From CAZUNO01 sp964621445 [NCBI: Candidatus Hadarchaeota archaeon] (lineage in GTDB: Archaea; CAYQAE01; CAYVLA01), in the NCBI GenBank assembly GCA_964621445.1, contig CAZUNO010000008.1:1-64000 (forward strand): 64,000 bases of DNA, in the 5' to 3' direction. The notes under the pieces are model-generated. The model made no database searches, was not told the DNA's origin, and saw nothing but the letters and a program-made list of their open reading frames with translations. The stretch's first letter is position 1, and each line of letters opens with the position of its first letter. Position numbers and translations under genes: made by a program. Below are positions 60,283 through 64,000 of this stretch, piece by piece.

Positions 60283-60921
60283 ATGGCTACCGAGGAGAAC
60301 AGCAAAGATGAGGCGGTAGAGGAAGAGGAATCCGCTGAAGATGTAGAGCCGGAGGAGGAGTCTCAGGATCGAGAATCCAAACCCGACATAGAAGCTGACG
60401 CCTCCTCAGAGACAAAGAACGTTATGCAGGAGCCAGTGCTGAACAAGGTAGTTGTCAACATAGGTGTCGGTGAGGCGGGGGAAAAGGTTGCCAGAGCGTC
60501 CTCCCTCCTAGAATCGCTCACCGGCCAGAGGCCGGTGAGGATTGCGGCCAAGAGAACTAACCGTGATTTTGGCATACGGAAAGGGGCGACCATAGGATGT
60601 AAGGTTACTCTGAGAAACGACAAGGCGAGGAACTTCCTGGAGAAGGCGTTCTCGGCCGTGGGGGATGAACTGAAGAGCAAGTCCTTCGATGACGAGGGGA
60701 ATTTTGCCTTTGGCATCGATGAGCACATCAACATATCGGGCGTTAAGTACGATCCATCCATCGGGATATATGGAATGGATGTCTGTGTCAATGTCGAGAA
60801 GAGGGGTTATCGCGTTAAGAGAAGGAAGATCAGGAAGAAGAAAATACCCAGTCACCACAGGGTCACCAGGAAGGAGACCATAGATTTCATTCAAAGAGAA
60901 TTCGATGTGAGGGTTGAATAG
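60283..60921 (+). CDS. rpl5: 50S ribosomal protein L5 with acidic N-terminal extension
   Basis: uL5, contacts 5S rRNA and tRNA at the central protuberance. The family core starts at about Met48 (QEPVLNKVVVNIGVGEAG) and ends with the usual KIRKKKIPSHHRVTRKETIDFIQREFDVRVE. Residues 1-47 are an acidic, Ser/Glu-rich extension not seen in standard L5. ATG 60283 has AGGTGAATTGAG upstream, while the internal ATG 60424 lacks a ribosome site, so the extension looks real. A 20-base element at 60351-60370 matches one in the rps3 tail with one mismatch. 212 residues. Confidence 0.92.
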   Translation: MATEENSKDEAVEEEESAEDVEPEEESQDRESKPDIEADASSETKNVMQEPVLNKVVVNIGVGEAGEKVARASSLLESLTGQRPVRIAAKRTNRDFGIRKGATIGCKVTLRNDKARNFLEKAFSAVGDELKSKSFDDEGNFAFGIDEHINISGVKYDPSIGIYGMDVCVNVEKRGYRVKRRKIRKKKIPSHHRVTRKETIDFIQREFDVRVE

Positions 60922-61083
60922 ATGCGTCTGAAAAAGACAGGTAAGAAGAAGTACGGCAATGATGCTTATCACTGTAGGCGTTGTGGATCAGCTGATGCGG
61001 TAATCAGGCAGTACGGCCTGCAGATCTGCCGTCGTTGTTTCAGGGAAATTTCGGAGGATATCGGTTTCAAGAAGCTTGATTAG
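60922..61083 (+). CDS. rps14: 30S ribosomal protein S14
   Basis: uS14 of the zinc-binding type, 53 residues. Cysteine pairs CRRC (residues 18-21) and CRRC (36-39) bind zinc, as in archaeal S14; the core reads KKYGNDAYHCRRCGS. The ATG begins one base after the rpl5 stop. It is a short gene, 53 codons, but its order in the spc cluster and the zinc pairs make it certain. Confidence 0.96.
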   Translation: MRLKKTGKKKYGNDAYHCRRCGSADAVIRQYGLQICRRCFREISEDIGFKKLD

Positions 61084-61091
61084 GTGATGGC

Positions 61092-61484
61092 ATGGCGTTA
61101 AATGATACGTTGGCAAATGCTCTCTCGGCTATAAAGAACAGTCAGATGATGGGGAAGAGGACCTGCGTCATACATCCTGCCTCTAAGCTTATCGAATCGG
61201 TGTTACTACTCGCCCAGAAAGAGGGATATATCGGCGAGTTTGAGCTCTACGATGATGGCAAGGCCGGCGTTTTCAAGGTCGAACTCTACGGGGCGATAAA
61301 TAATTGCGGGGTTATCAAGCCTCGTCATCCAATAAAGAACGGTGAGTTTGAGAAATGGGAGAGGAGATTCCTACCCGCTTCGAATTTCGGTCACCTTATA
61401 GTGAGCACGAATAGGGGAGTTCTTTCCCACAGAACTGCTAGGGAGGAAGGATTGGGCGGAATCCTTCTTGCATACTTCTATTGA
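61092..61484 (+). CDS. rps8: 30S ribosomal protein S8
   Basis: uS8, binds 16S rRNA helix 21 and in bacteria regulates the spc operon. Core: NDTLANALSAIKNSQMMGKRTCVIHPASKLIESVLLLAQKEGYIGEFE and the end VSTNRGVLSHRTAREEGLGGILLAYFY. 130 residues. Follows rps14 after 8 bases. Confidence 0.97.
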   Translation: MALNDTLANALSAIKNSQMMGKRTCVIHPASKLIESVLLLAQKEGYIGEFELYDDGKAGVFKVELYGAINNCGVIKPRHPIKNGEFEKWERRFLPASNFGHLIVSTNRGVLSHRTAREEGLGGILLAYFY

Positions 61485-61494
61485 GGTCAGTGAT

Positions 61495-62046
61495 ATGGTA
61501 ACTCCAGAGGCCAGCAAAGATTTTGAGATTCCAGAAGAAGTCGAGGTTTCAAGGGAGGGAAGAACCCTCACGGTTAGTGGACCTAAGGGCAGTCTAACCA
61601 GAGAATTCCCGGATAGGGATATCCTATTGGAGGTTGAAAATGACCTTCTGACCGTGAAGACCCACTTTCCATCAAAGAAGAAGGTTGCACTCTTCGGAAT
61701 GTATTCGGGTAGAGTTAGAAACATGATGCAGGGCGTAACCAAGGGATTTACGTCCAGATTGAAGATAATTAGCTCCCACTTCCCAATAAGCGTTGAGGTA
61801 AGGGACGAAGGGGTCCTGGTGAAAAACTTCCTAGGCGAGAGACACCCGAGGCATGCCCGTATTCACCGGGGATCGCAGGTGTCGGTTGATGGGGAGTTCA
61901 TCAGCGTCACCGGGAATGACAAGGATGCAGTTGCTCAGACGGCTGCAAATATCGAACAGGCAACGATCATTCGTGGTAGAGATAGACGAATTTTCCAAGA
62001 CGGCATATATCTCGTGGAGAAGACTCATCTTACGGAGGAATCCTAA
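61495..62046 (+). CDS. rpl6: 50S ribosomal protein L6
   Basis: uL6, near the sarcin-ricin loop. Core repeats: VEVSREGRTLTVSGPKGSLTREFPDRDI, GMYSGRVRNMMQGVTKGFTSRLKIIS and HPRHARIHRGSQVSVDGEFISVTGNDKDAVAQTAANIEQAT. ATG 61495 is chosen over an upstream in-frame ATG at 61468 that lies inside rps8. 183 residues; its stop shares one base with the rpl32e ATG. Confidence 0.95.
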   Translation: MVTPEASKDFEIPEEVEVSREGRTLTVSGPKGSLTREFPDRDILLEVENDLLTVKTHFPSKKKVALFGMYSGRVRNMMQGVTKGFTSRLKIISSHFPISVEVRDEGVLVKNFLGERHPRHARIHRGSQVSVDGEFISVTGNDKDAVAQTAANIEQATIIRGRDRRIFQDGIYLVEKTHLTEES

Positions 62047-62405
62047 TGTCAAAGGCTAATCAGAGCAATAAGGGTAAAAAGAAACCCAAATTTGTCAGGT
62101 GTAAAGGTCAGCATATGAATAGACTGGGTGATAAGTGGAGAAAGCCCAGGGGGATCGATAGCAAGATGCGTGGATCGGTCTTCGGAAAACAGAAGATGCC
62201 CAAGGTGGGGTATGGTGGAGATAGCAGTTATAGAGGTCTCCACCCCTCGGGCTACGAGGAGGTAACCGTCCATAGGCCGAAGGATCTCAATGACATGGAC
62301 CCATCGGTCCAGGCCGCTCGGGTGTCGGGCAAGGTAGGTCTCCAGAAGAAGGAGAGAATTCTTGCCAAGGCCGATGAGCTGGGAATAAAGATACTGAATA
62401 GGTAA
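62046..62405 (+). CDS. rpl32e: 50S ribosomal protein L32e
   Basis: eL32, an archaeal/eukaryotic large-subunit protein. Core: KKKPKFVRCKGQHMNRLGDKWRKPRGIDSKMRGSVFGKQKMPKVGYG, then YEEVTVHRPKDLNDMDPSVQAARVSGKVGLQKKERIL. 119 residues. Overlaps the rpl6 stop by one base. Confidence 0.96.
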   Translation: MSKANQSNKGKKKPKFVRCKGQHMNRLGDKWRKPRGIDSKMRGSVFGKQKMPKVGYGGDSSYRGLHPSGYEEVTVHRPKDLNDMDPSVQAARVSGKVGLQKKERILAKADELGIKILNR

Positions 62406-62414
62406 GGGTCAAAG

Positions 62415-62864
62415 TTGAATTTACGTTTCGTAAGAAGAATGGCAGCGGATATCCTAGAGGTAGGAGAGAATGCCGTGTGGCTAGACCCAGAGAGAGGTGG
62501 AGAGATATCGACTGCCATCACCAGGGACGACGTCAGGCGGCTTATCAGAGAGGGGAAGATCCGGTCCAGGCCCGAGAATAGTAAGAGCAAGGGCAGGATG
62601 AGGCATAGATCCAGTCAAAAGGCAAAGGGCAGAAGGAAGGGGGCAGGTAAGAGAAAGGGATCCAAGAATGCCCGAAAGCCAAAGAAGGATGCCTGGGCCA
62701 GCAAGATCAGAGCTCTGAGATCCAGGCTTGCCGAGATGCGTGACGAGAGAAGGATAGATCGAAAATCCTATAGGAAGCTTTACCGCATGGCCAAGTCCGG
62801 GTATTTCAGAAGCGTTTCCCATCTCGAGACCTATGTCAAGGAAAATAACCTAGAGATGAGTTAA
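62415..62864 (+). CDS. rpl19e: 50S ribosomal protein L19e
   Basis: eL19. Core: LRFVRRMAADILEVGENAVWLDPERGGEISTAITRDDVRRLIREG, then a basic segment KGRMRHRSSQKAKGRRKGAGKRKGSK and AKSGYFRSVSHLETYVKENN. 149 residues, TTG start after an AAAGT stretch 9 bases from rpl32e. Confidence 0.96.
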   Translation: MNLRFVRRMAADILEVGENAVWLDPERGGEISTAITRDDVRRLIREGKIRSRPENSKSKGRMRHRSSQKAKGRRKGAGKRKGSKNARKPKKDAWASKIRALRSRLAEMRDERRIDRKSYRKLYRMAKSGYFRSVSHLETYVKENNLEMS

Positions 62865-62865
62865 G

Positions 62866-63435
62866 ATGGCTAAGGGAAGAACCTACAGGGTTTCATTGAA
62901 AAGACGGAGGGAGGGAAAGACCGACTATAGACGTAGAACCCGTTATCTAGTGTCAGGCCTACCGAGACTTGTAGTTAGGAGGTCCAATGCCCATTACTTC
63001 GTTCACGTGGTCGTTCCTTCCGAGGACGGAGATATAACCATGAGTTCCGCCCATTCGAAGGAGTTGGGTAGTCGCTTCGGTTGGAAGGGACACGGGTCCA
63101 ACATCTCAGCAGGATATCTCACGGGATATCTATGCGGCAAGCGTTCCCTGCAGGCGGGCATAACCGAGGCAATCCTCGACACCGGACTAGTCATACCTGA
63201 AGCCGGCTCCAACGTTTTCGCTGTGCTCAAGGGGGCCATCGATTCCGGCCTTGAGGTTCCCTGTGACCAGGGCTGCTTCCCTGATATGGATAGGATTGAG
63301 GGTAAGTCCGTGGCCGAGGCAGCCGAGGAGGACGATGAGGTCAAGGAATACAGGGGAGAGGGTGTTGAGCCCGGGTCCCTGCCCGATCACTTCAGAGACG
63401 TCTTAGATGAGATTGATGAACAGATGGAGGAATGA
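62866..63435 (+). CDS. rpl18: 50S ribosomal protein L18
   Basis: uL18, binds 5S rRNA beside L5. Archaeal long form: YRVSLKRRREGKTDYRRRTRYLVSGLPRLVVRRSNAHYFVHVV, then NISAGYLTGYLCGKRSLQAGITEAILDTGLVI and VFAVLKGAIDSGLEVPCDQG. The C-terminal about 35 residues are acidic. 189 residues. Confidence 0.96.
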   Translation: MAKGRTYRVSLKRRREGKTDYRRRTRYLVSGLPRLVVRRSNAHYFVHVVVPSEDGDITMSSAHSKELGSRFGWKGHGSNISAGYLTGYLCGKRSLQAGITEAILDTGLVIPEAGSNVFAVLKGAIDSGLEVPCDQGCFPDMDRIEGKSVAEAAEEDDEVKEYRGEGVEPGSLPDHFRDVLDEIDEQMEE

Positions 63436-63439
63436 CTAG

Positions 63440-64000
63440 ATGCAAAACGAAGCTTGGGTTCCCAAAACGGAACTCGGAAAGAAGGTCTTTGATGGTTCAA
63501 TAACTTCAATGAAGGAGATAATGGAGCAGGGCTCCTCCATACTGGAGACCAATATCGTAGACCACCTGCTTCCCAACATCGATAGTGAGATACTCGATAT
63601 CAACAGGGTTCAGAGGAGAGACCGTTCGGGAAGGAAACTGAGATACCGGGTGGTAATTGTCGTTGGTAACAGGGACGGCTATGTTGGTCTGGGTCAGGGG
63701 AAGGCGAATGAGGTATATGGATCCATACAGAAGGCAGTCAAGGATGGCAAGAAGAACCTGATCTATGTTAAACGAGGTTGCGGTAGCTGGGAGTGCGGCT
63801 GTGGAAAACCGCACACGGTTCCCTTCATGGTAAGGGGAAAATCCGGTAGCGTCAGCGTCGAATTGGTGCCAGCTCCCAGAGGAATAGACCTGGCCGCTGG
63901 AGGTGTCGCAAGGACCATACTCGAGTTGGCAGGCATAGAGGACGTTTGGTCCAGGGTTCAGGGCAAGAGCCAGACTACATTGAACTATGCCATTGCCACC
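63440..64000 (+). CDS. rps5: 30S ribosomal protein S5 (cut by window end)
   Basis: uS5, involved in decoding accuracy and mRNA unwinding. The first 187 residues are present: EAWVPKTELGKKVFDG, VVIVVGNRDGYVGLGQGKANEV, RGCGSWECGCGKPHTVPF and VELVPAPRGIDLAAGGVARTILELAGIEDVWSRVQGKSQTT. The frame is open to the last base, so the C-terminal part lies beyond the window. The ATG at 63440 is 4 bases after rpl18. Confidence 0.95.
   Translation, partial: MQNEAWVPKTELGKKVFDGSITSMKEIMEQGSSILETNIVDHLLPNIDSEILDINRVQRRDRSGRKLRYRVVIVVGNRDGYVGLGQGKANEVYGSIQKAVKDGKKNLIYVKRGCGSWECGCGKPHTVPFMVRGKSGSVSVELVPAPRGIDLAAGGVARTILELAGIEDVWSRVQGKSQTTLNYAIAT

Noticed and set aside
60283-60424. Starting rpl5 at the internal ATG (60424) to give a standard-length protein
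   Set aside because: No ribosome site precedes that ATG, whereas 60283 has one and the extra codons stay open with coding-like acidic composition.
1-64000. CRISPR arrays, tRNA genes, rRNA genes, insertion sequences or prophage
   Set aside because: No regular spacer repeats, no cloverleaf with TTCRANNC arm in the gaps, no transposase or phage protein was seen. The gaps are short and filled by promoter-like sequence.

Overview
The window is a piece of a euryarchaeal chromosome, most likely from the Thermoplasmatota side of the phylum. Archaeal and information-processing markers are dense: family B DNA polymerase, FEN1, RpoK, aEF1-beta, fibrillarin, the termination nuclease FttA, membrane LonB, G1P dehydrogenase, CDP-archaeol synthase and an S10/spc-type ribosomal protein run. 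The phylum-level guess is inference and no 16S gene is present. TATA boxes, purine-rich Shine-Dalgarno sites, AGG/AGA arginine codons and a very high share of TTG start codons run through the whole window. There is no sign of phage, insertion sequence, CRISPR array or tRNA gene.

Layout. 1-2.5 kb: TGS-domain GTPase, TrmJ-like methyltransferase, dCMP deaminase. 2.6-7.5 kb: MoxR ATPase, DUF58 protein and a membrane transglutaminase. 7.5-13.8 kb (minus): a peptide ABC importer, oppA then oppBCDF, closed by a small membrane protein. 14-20.2 kb: polB against fen1-rps17e-rpoK, then carS-idsA, aEF1-beta and two tiny zinc-ribbon genes. 20.4-22.8 kb: diadenylate cyclase overlapping a Tes-like tetraether lipid synthase. 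22.8-26.4 kb (minus): DUF460, Rio2, HtpX, Fap7-like kinase. 26.5-29.8 kb: LonB, a lipoprotein, a DUF47 protein. 29.8-34.8 kb (minus): DUF790 nuclease, fibrillarin, AMMECR1, Mut7-C, AspRS, zinc-finger/KH protein. 34.9-40.7 kb: E1-like protein, then UbiX-HD-GGR on minus, then DUF1616-like-pth2-truD. 40.8-45.7 kb: SepF-like protein against FttA, DUF63, G1P dehydrogenase, UPF0179. 45.7-52.9 kb: FKBP, a block of unknown envelope proteins, a membrane PD-(D/E)XK-like protein, SerRS, cyclophilin-like protein, dUTPase. 53.1-64 kb: rpl3 to rps5, cut by the window edge.

How the genes work together. Five genes belong to archaeal membrane lipid synthesis (G1P dehydrogenase, GGPP synthase, CarS, geranylgeranyl reductase, Tes), though they sit in separate operons. 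Ribosome biogenesis and RNA modification are also strongly represented (Rio2, Fap7-like, fibrillarin, TruD, TrmJ, Pth2, RNase P p29). The peptide importer and the membrane proteases suggest a peptide-using heterotroph (inference). The most interesting points are the overlapping dacZ-tes pair, an acidic extension of ribosomal protein L5 that shares a 20-base element with the acidic tail of S3, AspRS residues diagnostic of a non-discriminating enzyme, matching non-canonical PIP boxes on PolB and FEN1, and the uncharacterised envelope block at 46.8-50.6 kb. No stretch longer than 300 bases lacks a gene; the longest gap (43011-43294) holds TATA boxes and two inverted repeats.
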